Shown here: in pieces, positions 1 through 7,944 of the stretch
Layout of the letters: the number at the start of each line of letters is the position of its first letter
Numbering within the stretch: position 1 is the stretch's first letter
DNA from: Pseudophaeobacter flagellatus
GTDB lineage: Bacteria; Pseudomonadota; Alphaproteobacteria; Rhodobacterales; Rhodobacteraceae
Direction: 5' to 3'
DNA length: 64,000 bases
Assembly: GCF_021228235.1 (NCBI RefSeq)
Contig: NZ_JAJQRG010000005.1
Span: 248,001-312,000 of the forward strand
Translations under genes and position numbers: made by a program
The notes under the pieces: model-generated
Seen by the model: the letters and a program-made list of their open reading frames with translations, nothing else
What the model was told of the DNA's origin: nothing
The model's database searches: none

Positions 1-639
1 GACGCGCTGTGCGACGGGCGCTTGCGGCGCGCTTTGGCTTGGTGCGGCCTCGATGGCGGCAGCGGCACTGGCAATCGGGTCCAACGGGCTCGCCTCGATG
101 TCATCGGTGCTCAGGGCGCTGGCGGCCTCTGCTTCCAGGGGGGCATCTCCGCCGGTGGCGGCGGGCAGTGGATCTGCGGGCATCTCTTCGGCTTCGCGCC
201 GCAGGGCGGTGACATTCAGTTCAACCGGCGCCCCGGCCAGCATACCAAGCGCCGCTGCCGCATCCGAGGAGGTTTGCAAACGCGGACCGGGGATTTCACG
301 CTCGCGGCGGAACAGGGCGCCGATGACGAATTTGCCATTGGAGGTGTTGCGAATGATCACCCGTTCTGGATCTTTGGCATCCGGGTGCGCGACCCAGACC
401 CCGCCCAGCGATGGGCGCCCATCCCAGAGCCCGGCCTCGTTCACCTGAAAGACATCCGGCGCTTCGACGTCGCGCTCTACCAGCTGGGTGCTGCTGGAGC
501 TTGCCACCTCGGGCTTTGCTGTTTTGGGTGACAGAAAAGAGAGGTTGGGTCCCTCTTCACAGGCGCCAAGGATCAGCAGCGAGAGCGCCGCAAAGGTGAG
601 GCCCGCGCCGGGGCTTCGTCTTGGCATGGGGTGTGTCAT
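1..639 (-). CDS. Envelope lipoprotein, N-terminal part (SPOR/RlpA-like family suspected)
   Basis: The reading frame is open from an ATG at 639 to the left window edge, giving 213 residues of a longer protein. The N-terminus has a basic stretch, a hydrophobic segment and a lipobox ending LLILGAC, so Cys27 is predicted to be lipidated. Next come a Ser-rich linker, a compact conserved-looking domain (about residues 55-150) and an Ala/Pro-rich low-complexity stretch where the window ends. From memory the globular part resembles Rhodobacteraceae lipoproteins that end in a peptidoglycan-binding SPOR domain; that C-terminus is outside the window, so the family call is inference. Confidence 0.6.
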   Translation of the reverse strand, partial: MTHPMPRRSPGAGLTFAALSLLILGACEEGPNLSFLSPKTAKPEVASSSSTQLVERDVEAPDVFQVNEAGLWDGRPSLGGVWVAHPDAKDPERVIIRNTSNGKFVIGALFRREREIPGPRLQTSSDAAAALGMLAGAPVELNVTALRREAEEMPADPLPAATGGDAPLEAEAASALSTDDIEASPLDPIASAAAAIEAAPSQSAPQAPVAQRV

Positions 640-916
640 GATGGTTTCCTTGCCTCTGCTCTTCCACGCCATAGCGCGCTTGCCGGGTTTCCCGGTCATC
701 TCTGGGATTTGGCGGATGATAGCCTGCGATGGCTGGCATGAAAACCCTATGGTGCAGCGCCATTTGTGAAAGCCGGGCGATGGGCATCTTTCTGCGCGTC
801 GTGATGGCCCGACTAGGTAAAGTTCCGATATTTCCCCACAATAGCGGATCGACAGCGCAGAGCCGGTAATTTTCTCTTGCGTGTTGGAGTGCCGCACCTT
901 AAACCGCCCGCAGACC
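640..916. other. Intergenic region before tRNA-Ser
   Basis: No convincing gene is seen here. It must hold the promoter of the leftward lipoprotein gene and that of the rightward tRNA-Ser, but I could not identify convincing -35/-10 pairs. Confidence 0.4.
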
Positions 917-1006
917 GGGGAGGTGGCAGAGTGGTCGAATGCGGCGGTCTTGAAAACCGTTGAACGTGAGAGCGTTCCCAGGGTTCGAATCCCTGTCTCC
1001 CCGCCA
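917..1006 (+). tRNA. tRNA-Ser (anticodon TGA)
   Basis: A 90-nt class II tRNA. The acceptor stem pairs GGGGAGG with TCTCCCC (one G-U pair), followed by discriminator G and an encoded CCA. The anticodon loop CTTGAAA carries TGA at 951-953, reading UCA codons. There is a long variable arm, and the T loop is TTCGAAT. The DNA directly downstream is degenerate and contains an IS5-family remnant, consistent with this tRNA end having served as an insertion hotspot. Confidence 0.97.
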
Positions 1007-1767
1007 CTAAATCAAGCACTTACAGGTTCTTGACACGCCGATCGGGTTAGGCCGATTTGTGGGTTTCCCACTTTGCTTCCCACGTCATGTTCTGTTCTCG
1101 AAGGCTTTGCGCCTCCTTTGCCAGGCGCTTTTGTCTCTCGCCCTTCGGATATTTCTGCACCATCTGGATTTTGTTGCACAAATTACTTGAGGGATTCGCT
1201 GTGTGCATTCAGCTTGATAGCTGGAAGGCATGAGCAGTGGGCATCTACGAAGTACAAGACCAGGAATTGGCCTTCGTATCGTGAGACAGTGAAGATGCCA
1301 CCAGTTCGAGCCTACTGGCGAATGCACTGAAGCAACGCGGATCGGTTTCGATCTGGTTCGATTCAGAGATGACCTGGATGCCACCGCCAGCGGGCAAACA
1401 TGGCGACCCAAAACGCCGAATATGGTGCAAGATCCACATCAGCGTCGACGAGGCACCGCTGGATGTGCGGGCGCTCGGCAGACCTGTCACAGGGGGGGCA
1501 GGATAAATCTGTCCGGGGAAAGGAAGATCCGGTCAAAATCCGAGTTGTGAAGCAAAGCCGTATTAGGGCGCCGTTATTATTTACGCTGAACTTCTGCAAG
1601 AATTATAAAATTTGCCTTTAATACAAGGTAAAGTTCTCTAGCATTCGCAGTGTTATAGGTGTGATCGGTTCGGTTGGGTCGAAAGATAAAGTAAAACGGC
1701 TTGTTGCATTTTGTCTATTACATGTAGAGTGTTGCAAGTTCATGTTCAGTGGGGTCTGTTTTCGGAA
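1007..1767. other. Gene-poor stretch downstream of tRNA-Ser
   Basis: About 760 bases without an intact gene. They contain an IS5-type end-like motif (TTTGTTGCACAAA near 1170-1182), a shattered transposase (separate entry) and, from about 1570, noticeably AT-rich DNA leading to the receiver gene. The composition and the position beside a tRNA suggest the scar of an old island. I saw no recombinase gene or obvious att repeat. Confidence 0.5.
1247..1509 (+). pseudogene. IS5-family transposase remnant
   Basis: Three pieces of an IS5-family transposase can be read. A piece near 1250-1285 reads YKTRNWPSYRE, as near the N-terminus. A second near 1330-1392, in another frame, reads LKQRGSVSIWFDSEMTW. 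It continues without a break into KHGDPKRRIWCKIHISVDE at 1396-1455, which normally lies over 100 residues further on. The gene therefore has a frameshift after the first piece and a large internal deletion joining N-terminal to catalytic-domain sequence, ending at TAA 1507-1509. It cannot be functional. The family assignment is from remembered IS5 transposase sequence. Confidence 0.75.
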
Positions 1768-2190
1768 ATGCCAGAACGAAAACTATATATCGCCGATGAT
1801 AATTACGAATTCGTCGAATACCTTCAGGCGGTGGCAAGCCGCGCTGGGTGGCAAGTGTATACCTGCGCTAATGGCAATGAATTGCTTGCGCTTCTTCTGT
1901 CTGGCCAAGATCCCGCTGTCGTATTGGTTGACATCAATATGCCAGAAAAAGACGGCATCGAAGTGATTGAAGAGCTGACTAATATTTCGCGCCCGCTGCG
2001 ATTTCGGTTTATGACCGGGGGCGCAGATGCCCCGATGTTGGCGGCGAAATTGATGGCGCGGGCCAGAAATCTTTCGGTTGGGCGAAATCTCTACAAACCC
2101 ATTCCAATGGACACGTTGAAACGTGTATTGGTGGAGGAGTGGGAGGCGCTTTTGCTTTTGCAGGAAAGCCCCAGCCAGCAGGTGCAATAA
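1768..2190 (+). CDS. Single-domain response regulator (CheY-like)
   Basis: A 140-residue stand-alone receiver domain with no output domain. The acidic pair is Asp10/Asp11, the phosphoryl acceptor is Asp55 in LVDINMPEKDG, the switch Thr is Thr83 and the conserved Lys is Lys110 in YKPIP. The start at 1768 places the first beta strand (KLYIADD) at the N-terminus; an upstream in-frame ATG at 1711 would add a non-family extension. No histidine kinase is adjacent, so the partner is unknown. The gene is more AT-rich than its neighbours and sits beside the IS5 remnant, suggesting acquisition or relocation. Confidence 0.85.
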   Translation: MPERKLYIADDNYEFVEYLQAVASRAGWQVYTCANGNELLALLLSGQDPAVVLVDINMPEKDGIEVIEELTNISRPLRFRFMTGGADAPMLAAKLMARARNLSVGRNLYKPIPMDTLKRVLVEEWEALLLLQESPSQQVQ

Positions 2191-2423
2191 GCGTGGCTGC
2201 CAAGCCGACAGACCGCTTGATATCCGCAGGAGCGGCCTCGCCAGGGTGATCCTGGCCTTCAGAGGGTCCAGGTGATCGATGATCGGTCGACCGGGAACAC
2301 ATGCGTTTGCCGCAGGGATAGGGCGTGAGCAGGTCACCGCGTTGCAGGCGACCGCTGGATTGGTCCATACTGGCTTGCACTATCGGAAACGTCACCGGCT
2401 GTTGGCTGGAAGGCGGGCTGGCG

Positions 2424-2873
2424 TTAAAAGCCGTGCATGCGTTTGGCCCATTGATAGGCCACAACCAGCCCCTTCATGCGGGGCAAGAGCGTCAGCGAGG
2501 CGCCGATGGTCACCACAGACATGATCAAGGCCAGGGTCAGCGGATCGGGGCGGTAGGTGATGTAGGTGATATGCAGTACGAACCCCAGCAGATGGCCCAC
2601 CAGTAGAATGGTCAGGTAGGCCGGGCCATCATCGGCGCGGTTGTGGTGTAGCGGCTGACCGCAGTTCTCACAACTGTCTTTTACTTTCAGGTAGCTATGC
2701 AGCATCTTGCCTTCACCACAGTTGGGGCAGCGCAGCCGTAGCCCGCGCAGGACAGCGGGTTTCCAGGGGCGCGGCTCTGCGTCTGCCGGGGTGGTTTGTG
2801 CAGGGGCTTTATCTTGCGAGGGTGTCGCCGTGATGTCGGGGGTGGTGTCTGCGGTGAACTGGGGCGTGGTCAT
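2424..2873 (-). CDS. DUF983 family membrane protein
   Basis: 149 residues. After a Thr/Pro-rich N-terminus comes a zinc-ribbon-like pair of CxxC motifs (CPNC and CENC), then RADDGPAYLTILLVGH and two hydrophobic segments, ending with KGLVVAYQWAKRMHGF. This matches DUF983, a small cytoplasmic-membrane family of unknown function. The ATG at 2873 is preferred over 2894 because AGGAG lies about nine bases upstream. A second DUF983 gene lies at 47814-48233. It diverges from the MocR-type regulator, sharing the intergenic repeat region. Confidence 0.88.
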   Translation of the reverse strand: MTTPQFTADTTPDITATPSQDKAPAQTTPADAEPRPWKPAVLRGLRLRCPNCGEGKMLHSYLKVKDSCENCGQPLHHNRADDGPAYLTILLVGHLLGFVLHITYITYRPDPLTLALIMSVVTIGASLTLLPRMKGLVVAYQWAKRMHGF

Positions 2874-2913
2874 GGCGACTCTCCTGTATTGCACGGTTTC
2901 TAAAAGGTCCGAA

Positions 2914-2954
2914 AATTGATTGCAATCAATTATGCAATCAATTACCCATCAATT
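2914..2954. promoter_or_regulatory. Putative MocR operator: tandem and inverted ATCAATT repeats
   Basis: Two perfect tandem 12-mers TGCAATCAATTA occupy 2921-2932 and 2933-2944. The core ATCAATT occurs three times in direct orientation (2925, 2937, 2948; spacing 12 and 11, about one helical turn) and once inverted (2914-2920), which creates a perfect 16-bp palindrome at 2915-2930. It lies between the divergent DUF983 and MocR-type genes. MocR regulators commonly bind direct repeats near their own promoters, so autoregulation and control of the adjacent transporter is the likely role. Confidence 0.65.
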
Positions 2955-3043
2955 TGACTGCACCGGGGAACCGCCTGCGGGTGCGCCCGGATCCAAAAGC
3001 GCTGCACAGCCTGCCATCGGACCGCCTGCCAAGGGAGAGAGTT

Positions 3044-4432
3044 TTGAAACAATGGCATCCAACCCTGCCGGGATCTGATCGGCCGCGCTATGTGGAGATT
3101 GCCGACGCCATTCGCGCCGATATCCGCGCCGGGGTGCTGCATCCAGGCGACCGCCTGCCGCCACAGCGCGGGGTGGCACAGGATTTGGGCGTTGATTTTT
3201 CTACGGTTTCAAGGGGATACGCCGAAGCCGTGCGCCGGGGTGATATCGAATCCTTTGTTGGGCGCGGGACCTTTGTGCGCGCACCTGAGGTCGCTACAGA
3301 ACCCGACAAAACCCTGCCTCCGCCAGATCCGCGCCGGGTTTTGGAAGAAGACCCTATGATGAATATGCCGCCAGAGCCCAGCGATCCGGTGCTGGTCGCC
3401 CGGATGGCTGCTGGCGTCTCCGATATTGCTGCCAATCTTGTACCGCTGCTGCGCTATCAATCGGTGCGGGGCAGTGTCGCCGACCGCGACATTGCCCAGA
3501 GCTGGATGCAGGCCAATGGGCTGGAATATGCCCCGGATCGCTTTGCCATCACACCGGGGACCCATGCCAGCCTTTATGCGATATTGACGCAACTAAGCGA
3601 GCCGGGGCAGGTGCTGCTTTGTGAGACCCTGACCTACCCAGGTATTCGCGCCATCGCAGCCCGCCTGGGTCTGCGTCTGGTGGGAGTTGCTGCTGATCAG
3701 GACGGGATGTGCCCGCAGGCGCTGGACCAGGCGATTACCAGCCATTGGCCAGTGGCGCTTTACCTCAACCCGACATTGCAAAACCCAACGACCCAGACCC
3801 TGAGTGAGGGTCGCCGCCGCGAGATTGCCGAGGTGTTGAAACGGCATGAGATGCCGCTTATCGAGGATGATGCCTACCGCTTTGTCGCGCGTAATGCGCC
3901 GCCGCCCCTTGCCCAGTCTCTGCCTGATCTGGCCTGGCATGTGGCAGGGATTTCCAAATGCTTTGGCGCCGGGCTGCGGCTTGCCTATACCACGGTGCCG
4001 CAACGGGCGGATATGGGCGGATTCTTGCAGGCCCTGCGCAGCATCAATGTGATGGCCTCGCCACTCAGCCTGGCGCTGCTGGGGCGCTGGATCGAAGAGG
4101 GCACCGCTGCCGAGATCCAGGCCTTTGTGCGCAGCGCAGCTGCAGAGAGACAGGCGCTGGCGCAGAGCTGCCTGAGCGGTTGCGCACTGCGTGGCGCGCC
4201 CGAGGCCTTTAACCTGTGGATTGATTTGCCCGCAGGCACCAGCCGGGCAGAAATCATGGGTCGCATGGCCAATCATCAGATTGGCATTATGCCCAGCGAT
4301 GCCTTCACCGTTACTGCCCCCCCCAGTGAAGCCCTGCGCGTGTGCCTTGGCGGACCCATCGGCCTGCCGCAGTTACGTCAGGATCTGATGGCGCTGCGCG
4401 ATGCCATCCTGCGTAAGGATTGGCTGGGATGA
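3044..4432 (+). CDS. MocR-type PLP-dependent transcriptional regulator
   Basis: 462 residues. An N-terminal GntR winged helix (about residues 15-80, including HPGDRLPPQRGVAQDLGV and STVSRGY) is joined to a fold-type I aminotransferase domain (about 110-460) with the PLP-anchoring motif GISKCFGAG, Lys305. This is the MocR architecture, in which the aminotransferase-like domain senses PLP or an amine ligand instead of acting as an enzyme. TTG at 3044 is chosen as start because AAGGGAGAG lies just upstream; the frame is open further upstream to 2954. It is followed closely by an EamA transporter, probably its target. The ligand is unknown. Confidence 0.88.
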   Translation: MKQWHPTLPGSDRPRYVEIADAIRADIRAGVLHPGDRLPPQRGVAQDLGVDFSTVSRGYAEAVRRGDIESFVGRGTFVRAPEVATEPDKTLPPPDPRRVLEEDPMMNMPPEPSDPVLVARMAAGVSDIAANLVPLLRYQSVRGSVADRDIAQSWMQANGLEYAPDRFAITPGTHASLYAILTQLSEPGQVLLCETLTYPGIRAIAARLGLRLVGVAADQDGMCPQALDQAITSHWPVALYLNPTLQNPTTQTLSEGRRREIAEVLKRHEMPLIEDDAYRFVARNAPPPLAQSLPDLAWHVAGISKCFGAGLRLAYTTVPQRADMGGFLQALRSINVMASPLSLALLGRWIEEGTAAEIQAFVRSAAAERQALAQSCLSGCALRGAPEAFNLWIDLPAGTSRAEIMGRMANHQIGIMPSDAFTVTAPPSEALRVCLGGPIGLPQLRQDLMALRDAILRKDWLG

Positions 4433-4470
4433 CGGGTGCCGCGATCCCCCCCCCCTCTAGGAGAGCGCCG

Positions 4471-5337
4471 ATGACCTCACATATTCCGTTTCGGGTTCTG
4501 GGGGTGGTTGTCCTGGCCATGACCCTGATTGTCACCGGTGATGCCGCTGGCAAGACTCTGACCATGGCGGGGGCCAGCCCATTTTTCGTGGCCTGGTCGC
4601 GTTTTGCCGTGGCGGCGGTGGTGCTTCTCCCCTTTAGCGGCTTGCAAGCGGCAGAGCTGCGCGGGTTTCTAGATTGGCGTATCCTGTTGCGCGGTCTGCT
4701 GATCGCCACTGGCATCCTGTGCATTTTGACGGCTCTGCGTACCGAACCGATTGCCAATGTCTTTGGCGGTTTTTTTGTTGGGCCGATTGTGGCCTTTGCG
4801 CTGTCAGCGCTGGTGCTGAAAGAGCGCGCAGATCCAAGCCGGGTGGCACTGTTGCTGGTCAGTTTTGGCGGTGTGCTTTTGGTGGTGAAGCCGGGGTTCG
4901 GCATGCAGGCCGGTATGGGGTTCGCCGTGCTGGCGGGTTGTTTCCATGGGTCCTACCTGGTGGCAACGCGCAGCCTTGCAGGGCAGTACCGACCTCGGTT
5001 CTTGCTGATATCACAGTTGATTATTGGCGCTGTTGTGCTGCTGCCCTTTACCCTCGAGGCGCTGCCGCAAAGTCTGGACCCAACGCAGACCGGGCTGGTC
5101 TTGATCAGCGCCCTTGGATCGGCGGCGGGGAATTTCCTTTTGGTGCTGGTGAACAGGACAACCCCTGCCAATGTCGTGGCGCCGCTGATCTACAGCCAGC
5201 TGCTGGCTGCCACGGTGCTGGGCGGTGTTGTCTTTGGCACCTGGCCTGATTGGGTGGCGCTCTTGGGGCTCTGCGTGATTGTCCTGTCGGGGCTGTCGTC
5301 GCTGTGGCTGGCAGGGCGGCGGCTGGCGCAGCCTTGA
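4471..5337 (+). CDS. EamA/DMT-family transporter
   Basis: 288 residues with about ten hydrophobic segments arranged as two EamA repeats, typical of drug/metabolite exporters of the cytoplasmic membrane. The start at 4471 has TAGGAGAG upstream at a good distance. It lies 38 bases after the MocR-type gene in the same direction, so the two are probably co-transcribed and the transporter moves or clears a compound sensed by the regulator. The substrate cannot be told from sequence. Confidence 0.88.
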   Translation: MTSHIPFRVLGVVVLAMTLIVTGDAAGKTLTMAGASPFFVAWSRFAVAAVVLLPFSGLQAAELRGFLDWRILLRGLLIATGILCILTALRTEPIANVFGGFFVGPIVAFALSALVLKERADPSRVALLLVSFGGVLLVVKPGFGMQAGMGFAVLAGCFHGSYLVATRSLAGQYRPRFLLISQLIIGAVVLLPFTLEALPQSLDPTQTGLVLISALGSAAGNFLLVLVNRTTPANVVAPLIYSQLLAATVLGGVVFGTWPDWVALLGLCVIVLSGLSSLWLAGRRLAQP

Positions 5338-5347
5338 ACCCAGCGTC

Positions 5348-6136
5348 TTAAGCGGGGGATGTGCGGCGTAGCAGGTAGATATCCATGATCCAGCCGTGAT
5401 CGGCGCGGGCCTGGGCGCGGGTTTGGATGATCTGTTCGGCGACCTCAGCCAAGGGGCCAGAGAGGCTGATCTGGTTTTCCATGCCGGCATAGGCGGACCA
5501 CCAGATGTCCACCCCTGTGGGGTCGATGGCCTGAAACGAGCATTCCCCATCCAGCATGATCACCAGGGTATCGGCACTCTCAGGCCAGCCGTTCTCGCGC
5601 AGCTGTCGCCCGGTGGTCACGGTAAAGGGCGCGCCAATCTCGTTCAACGGGATGGCATGGGCGGCGGTCAGCGCCTGGATCGAGGTTACGCCGGGAATGA
5701 CCTTTAGCGTAATATCCTGCGTGGCCTTCAGGCGCTCGGCGATGCGCATGGTGCTGTCATATAGCGATGGATCCCCCCAGACCAGAAAGCCAACCCTGAC
5801 CTTGCCGCCGGGGCAGTGGTCGCGGATGGTTTTGATCCAGACCTCGGCAATGGCATCGTGCCAGTGATCCACACGGGCGGTATAGTCCCGGATCGCAGGG
5901 TCGCGCACCGGCAGGGAAAATTCAACAATGCGCGGGCCGGGGGGCTGGATCACCTGGGCACAGATCTGCTGGCGCAGCCCGGCGAGGTCGTCTTTGCCCG
6001 CGCCCTTGTGCGGGATCAGGATCAGATCGCAGGCATTGAGCGCGGCGACCGCTTGCAGGGTCAGATGCTGCGGGTTGCCGGTGCCAATGCCAATGAGCGA
6101 GAGCTCAATCATGGCGGCCGTGCTGTCATTGTTCAT
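5348..6136 (-). CDS. cobF: Precorrin-6A synthase (deacetylating) CobF
   Basis: 262 residues. CobF methylates C-1 of the corrin ring with SAM and expels acetate, converting precorrin-5 to precorrin-6A in the aerobic pathway. The N-terminal LIGIGTGNPQ is the SAM-binding loop of tetrapyrrole methylases. IPHKGAGKDDL and LVWGDPSLYDST are typical of CobF, not of its paralogues. ATG 6136 is chosen because GCAGGAG lies about ten bases upstream; ATG at 6112 is an alternative. It is the last gene of the riboswitch-headed cbtB-cbtA-His-rich-cobF run. Confidence 0.93.
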   Translation of the reverse strand: MNNDSTAAMIELSLIGIGTGNPQHLTLQAVAALNACDLILIPHKGAGKDDLAGLRQQICAQVIQPPGPRIVEFSLPVRDPAIRDYTARVDHWHDAIAEVWIKTIRDHCPGGKVRVGFLVWGDPSLYDSTMRIAERLKATQDITLKVIPGVTSIQALTAAHAIPLNEIGAPFTVTTGRQLRENGWPESADTLVIMLDGECSFQAIDPTGVDIWWSAYAGMENQISLSGPLAEVAEQIIQTRAQARADHGWIMDIYLLRRTSPA

Positions 6137-6295
6137 CTGTTGGGCTCCTGCCAAAAAGAAACACGGCCCGCTATGGCGCCGTGTTTGAGCATAATCAAGC
6201 CCGGATCCGGCTGCTTCGCGGGATCGGGCCGCTTTGTATCGACTTCGCGTCAGGTCAGGCGGCAGACCGGGGCTGCAACCGGGGCATCAAGGGGG

Positions 6296-6778
6296 TCAGG
6301 GGTTGTCGATGATCACGCTGTCAGCAATCGGGTCTGTCCCGATCATCAGCGGGCTGTGGCTATTGGCGTTCAGCCCTACGGTGATTTCGACCCTGCCCTT
6401 GGGCAGATCGCCCAGATGCAGCCAGTTGCCATAGAGCCGGGTCAGCTTGCTGCCATTGATATAGACATGGGCATGGCCTTCGCCGGGGCGATCCGCGGTA
6501 GAGACATGCTCGGGCGAGAAGAGGAAATTCTCTGTCGTGACCTGCAGGTTCCAGCCGGACATCGGGTCTTTGTGGACGTCTATTGCGATTTTGGGCGCGG
6601 TGCTGCCTGGGGTGATCATCAGAGGTTGGCTATGGGCATGGTGCTCTGCGCCGCCGTGCTGGGCAGGGTCGCCGTGGTCGTGGCCGGTGAAAGTGATTCC
6701 ATTGCCGGCAGCGACAACAAAACCAATGCCGCTGCCAAAGGTAAGACCAATGGCAAAGAGAGCGAGGGAGCGGGACAT
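6296..6778 (-). CDS. Exported His-rich protein of the cobalt/B12 operon, function unknown
   Basis: 160 residues. The N-terminus is a single hydrophobic segment (about residues 4-24, signal peptide or anchor), then a His-rich linker with H33, H35, H41, H46, H47 and H49. A domain of about 100 residues follows, with GEGHAHVYINGSKLTRLYG and the histidines H91, H102, H104, H121 and H141. AAAGGATCAAGA precedes the ATG. It lies between cbtA and cobF, downstream of a cobalamin riboswitch, so a periplasmic metal-binding role in cobalt delivery is the obvious inference. I do not recognise a named family. Confidence 0.75.
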   Translation of the reverse strand: MSRSLALFAIGLTFGSGIGFVVAAGNGITFTGHDHGDPAQHGGAEHHAHSQPLMITPGSTAPKIAIDVHKDPMSGWNLQVTTENFLFSPEHVSTADRPGEGHAHVYINGSKLTRLYGNWLHLGDLPKGRVEITVGLNANSHSPLMIGTDPIADSVIIDNP

Positions 6779-6797
6779 TCTTGATCCTTTGAAACGG

Positions 6798-6836
6798 AAA
6801 CCTCCGCCGGTGGAGATGCACCGACGGAGGTTTTTT
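6798..6836. terminator. Intercistronic hairpin between cbtA and the His-rich gene
   Basis: AACCTCCG-C-CGGTG pairs with CACCG-A-CGGAGGTT across a six-base loop. Six T follow on the plus strand but only three on the minus strand, along which the genes run. For the operon it is therefore more likely a partial terminator or RNA-stability element than a full stop. Confidence 0.55.
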
Positions 6837-6839
6837 CGA

Positions 6840-7529
6840 TTACGCTGCGGCGGTGCGCGGCGCTTCCGATTGCCAGAAATGGCCGGCAAAGGTGCCAAGC
6901 AGAACCCAGGCGGCCATGCCAACGCCAAGGGCGCGTGCGGCAAACAGCGCGCCGATCTCGGTTGGAACCGGACCGGTAAAGCTATCTGGCTCCGGGGCGC
7001 CAATCAGATGCGGCAGCAGCAGCAGCGCCACGGCAATGGCATAAGAGACCAGATTGCCGCCAAAGGCGATGAGCCACATGGCAATGCCGGCAGCAGCCAC
7101 GGTTGCTGTCCACCAGATCTGGCGGTCAAAGACATCGGCAGCAGCTACGCCGGGCACTTCTGGTGCCAGGGTCAGCGCCGGCGCCAGATGGAAGGTGACA
7201 AAACCTGCCAGCCCCCAGAGGATGCCTGCCCGTGCGGTGACAACATGGCCCTTGCTCTCGGCAAGTGACATCATGGCAACCATGACCAGCGCATAGCCAG
7301 TGTAGGTCAGCATGGTGAAAATGATGCTCAACCCGTTGCGCATGACGTCAAAGCCGGGCAGATCCGGATGCGCCGAAACCGCGGCACCGCCAAAATGCAC
7401 CAGCTCGCCGCTCTCATAGAGTTCGGCATGCAAAAGAACAGGCTGCACAAAAAGAAGCTGCAGCAGAGCGGTTAACAACCCTGCTGCAGCACCAGCGAAC
7501 AACGCGCTGGTCAAGATACGGTTCATCAT
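6840..7529 (-). CDS. cbtA: Cobalt transporter subunit CbtA
   Basis: 229 residues with about five hydrophobic segments: N-terminal ILTSALFAGAAAGLLTALLQ, two central helices, and two at the C-terminus. The conserved pattern QPVLLHAELYE follows the first helix, and a His residue lies in FVTFHLAPAL. CbtA is a predicted cobalt permease subunit found under B12 riboswitches in proteobacteria. The tandem ATGs at 7529/7526 follow the cbtB stop by four bases, consistent with translational coupling. Some starts within the longer open frame up to 7583 would overlap cbtB and are not needed. Confidence 0.9.
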   Translation of the reverse strand: MMNRILTSALFAGAAAGLLTALLQLLFVQPVLLHAELYESGELVHFGGAAVSAHPDLPGFDVMRNGLSIIFTMLTYTGYALVMVAMMSLAESKGHVVTARAGILWGLAGFVTFHLAPALTLAPEVPGVAAADVFDRQIWWTATVAAAGIAMWLIAFGGNLVSYAIAVALLLLPHLIGAPEPDSFTGPVPTEIGALFAARALGVGMAAWVLLGTFAGHFWQSEAPRTAAA

Positions 7530-7533
7530 CTGC

Positions 7534-7704
7534 TTAGTGGCAGGGGAAGCCGGTTGCGTGACGGACGTCATGGGCCGCGTCATGCAGGGCAGAGGCCTGT
7601 ACGTGACCGGTCAGGGTGACAATACCCAGGCCAAGGATCACGGCAAACAGAGCTGGTGCAAAACCAGTGCCTGCAGCGGATTTGTTCAGTGTCTTTGTTG
7701 TCAT
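7534..7704 (-). CDS. cbtB: Cobalt transporter subunit CbtB
   Basis: A 56-residue protein with one hydrophobic helix (PALFAVILGLGIVTLTGHV) and a His-rich C-terminal tail (HDAAHDVRHATGFPCH), the hallmark of CbtB, the small partner of CbtA. It is the first gene after the riboswitch. ATG 7704 is favoured over 7707 because GGAG lies six bases upstream of it. The His-rich tail probably presents cobalt to the permease. Confidence 0.9.
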   Translation of the reverse strand: MTTKTLNKSAAGTGFAPALFAVILGLGIVTLTGHVQASALHDAAHDVRHATGFPCH

Positions 7705-7716
7705 CATTTTCTCCAC

Positions 7717-7734
7717 GTCGTCACACCCGACGAC
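7717..7734 (-). promoter_or_regulatory. Hairpin just upstream of the cbtB ribosome binding site
   Basis: Read on the minus strand, GTCGTC and GACGAC form a six-base-pair stem round a GGGTGT loop. It ends three bases before the GGAG of cbtB and lies between the riboswitch aptamer and the start codon. It could be part of the expression platform controlling access to the ribosome binding site. Confidence 0.45.
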
Positions 7735-7751
7735 AAAAGTTTCAGTCCAGT

Positions 7752-7944
7752 ACATGGCCGGTCTCCTGACTCGCAGGTCACAGCGGTTTTTCCCCTTCCC
7801 GATGGCCAGATTGGCCCCAGTGGATATGAAAAACCACTCGCTGCTCACAGTCGCGGGGGCGGTTGAGGGCGTGGCGCCGCGATTTGGTCCGCCATTCCTC
7901 ATTCCCGTTTCAGCCCTGATGCTTTGCACCGTTGGACACCATGT
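7752..7944 (-). promoter_or_regulatory. Cobalamin riboswitch (upstream of cbtB)
   Basis: On the minus strand the conserved cobalamin aptamer blocks appear in order. A 5' ACATGG pairs with CCATGT at the 3' end to form P1. Then come GGGCTGAAACGGGAAT, the core CCCGCGACTGTGAGCAG, CCACTGGGGCC with GGGAAGG, and the closing GACCTGCGAGTCAGGAGACC. It precedes cbtB, so adenosylcobalamin is expected to shut down cobalt import and the downstream His-rich protein and cobF. The rest of the leader back to 8054 shows no gene. Confidence 0.93.

Noticed and set aside
1085-1599. Minus-strand ORFs over the IS5 remnant
   Set aside because: Reverse frames of transposase debris; the plus strand explains the sequence.
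2191-2423. Possible extra gene between the receiver and DUF983 genes
   Set aside because: Frames are open on both strands, but none shows a ribosome binding site, a domain or a plausible start; left as intergenic.
5816-6784. 322-codon plus-strand frame spanning cobF and the His-rich gene
   Set aside because: It runs antisense through two better supported genes; low-complexity product.
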